A stretch of DNA of 7,731 bases from NCBI GenBank assembly GCA_025056955.1, contig JANWYL010000146.1, positions 1-7,731 of the forward strand, in the 5' to 3' direction. The first letter of the stretch is position 1. Every line of letters starts with the position of its first letter. Positions 7,297-7,731 of the stretch are shown here, piece after piece. A model generated the notes under the pieces. That model saw only the letters and a program-made list of their open reading frames with translations. It was not told where the DNA came from and did no database searches. The translations under genes and the position numbers were made by a program. Source of the stretch: Sandaracinaceae bacterium (GTDB lineage Bacteria; Myxococcota_A; Polyangia; Polyangiales; Sandaracinaceae).

Positions 7297-7346
7297 CTCC
7301 TAAGCAAAACAATTATAAAAAGGTGATCGAAAAGGTGGATCTGTTC

Positions 7347-7595
7347 ATGTGTCCGGTTCAATTAGGGGTCATCAAAGCGGTTCGCAAGTTTAACACATTG
7401 AGCTCGACCTCTTCTACTTTGCAGAAACGGTCTCAAAAAAGAGAAGTAGGCAGTGCAAAAAACATTAAAGCATTCATCCAGAACATCAACCCAAAAACAA
7501 TCATCATGATAGACGCAGAATTTGAACCGATAACCATGAAACTTAAAAAACACAATCTTTGTTTTGGTTGGCAGCAAAAACACCGCAATGATTGA
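7347..7595 (+). CDS. possible small basic protein (doubtful ORF)
   Basis: An 82-residue frame opens with ATG at 7347, preceded by AAGGTGG (7332-7338) at 8 nt, the best Shine-Dalgarno-like match I found in the window. A TATAAA (7314-7319) lies further upstream but has no partner -35 at normal spacing. An in-frame GTG at 7323 would give 90 residues. The product is Lys/Arg/Asn/Gln-rich with no domain, signal or membrane segment that I recognise. The codon use is AT-rich, unlike the neighbouring genes. It may well be a chance ORF; only the ribosome binding site argues for it. Confidence 0.18.
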   Translation: MCPVQLGVIKAVRKFNTLSSTSSTLQKRSQKREVGSAKNIKAFIQNINPKTIIMIDAEFEPITMKLKKHNLCFGWQQKHRND

Positions 7596-7663
7596 GAAAA
7601 TAAAGTCTTCGGCCCCAATAACAATAAAATGGGGGACATAACGAGAAACAAAACAAGAGATTG
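7553..7663. repeat. long imperfect inverted repeat with nested stem
   Basis: The left arm CAATCTTTGTTTTG (7553-7566) pairs with the right arm at 7649-7663 over 14 base pairs with a single one-base bulge. Inside the 82-base loop, CCCC (7613-7616) faces GGGG (7631-7634), and GTC (7605-7607) faces GAC (7635-7637) across an asymmetric bulge. The right arm lies past the end of the small ORF at 7595, while the left arm overlaps its last codons. This could be a structured RNA, a transcription-end structure, or the remnant ends of a small element; no T-tract or target-site duplication was seen. Confidence 0.4.
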
Positions 7664-7731
7664 GTGGGTGTGATATAACGGGAGAGGGGAATTTTGGTGA
7701 CATCGCATTGGAGCCATTATAAGCCATTTTT

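Larger units (their letters stand above)
7154..7731. other. A-rich, low-GC region without a well supported gene
   Basis: From 7201 to the end about 200 of 531 bases are G or C (about 38%), against roughly 48-57% in the neighbouring genes. The + strand is strongly A-rich: 61 A against 24 T in 7201-7320. Open frames on both strands exist (the longest on the minus strand is 7362-7727, 121 codons), but none shows a recognisable domain. The listed repeats and one small candidate ORF are the only structure found. It could be a long intergenic region, a decayed gene, or the edge of acquired DNA. Confidence 0.7.

Noticed and set aside
7362..7727. 121-codon open frame on the minus strand in the A-rich region
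   Set aside because: It is Phe/Val/Cys-rich as expected when A-rich DNA is read on its T-rich strand, has no recognisable domain, and overlaps the repeats and the small + strand ORF.

Overview
The window most resembles a chromosomal segment from a Gram-negative, deltaproteobacterial or Myxococcota-type organism of moderate GC. Sampled coding stretches run at about 48-57% GC. The assignment is an inference. It rests on a secreted protein ending in a PPC beta-sandwich with a KADG-containing linker after its signal peptide, a small predicted lipoprotein, a TPR protein, and a TgpA-type transglutaminase. No RNA gene, CRISPR array or recognisable transposase is visible.

Positions 1-2722 (+ strand) hold the 3' part of a membrane-anchored transglutaminase-like protein of the TgpA family, cut by the window edge. 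A cytoplasmic helical-repeat (TPR-like) protein follows; it may have its own promoter in the 67 bp gap.

Positions 2784-6421 (- strand) hold three closely spaced genes that look like one operon. In transcription order they are a DUF1415-family protein, a large exported protein with a putative papain-like cysteine hydrolase region and a C-terminal PPC domain, and a Crp/Fnr-family regulator. The gaps are 18 and 26 nt. The regulator converges on the TPR gene across a 61 bp gap with no convincing terminator.

Positions 6461-7153 (+ strand) encode a 230-residue predicted lipoprotein of unknown function. It diverges from the DUF1415 gene across only 39 bp. That gap is dense with small symmetrical elements: a CCAC-N5-GTGG palindrome and a TCAAAGCA direct repeat with a 30 bp period. 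Both promoters must overlap or lie inside the opposing gene.

Positions 7154-7731 contain no well supported gene. The region falls to about 38% GC and is strongly A-rich on the + strand, unlike everything to its left. It contains a 10 bp direct repeat, a long imperfect inverted repeat (14 pairs, one bulge) with a smaller nested stem, and one short ORF with a good Shine-Dalgarno-like sequence. It is the least explained part of the window.

No complete new multi-gene system can be demonstrated here. The best candidates for something undescribed are the papain-like/PPC secreted protein with its KADG linker in an operon with its own Crp-like regulator, and the structured A-rich region at the right end.
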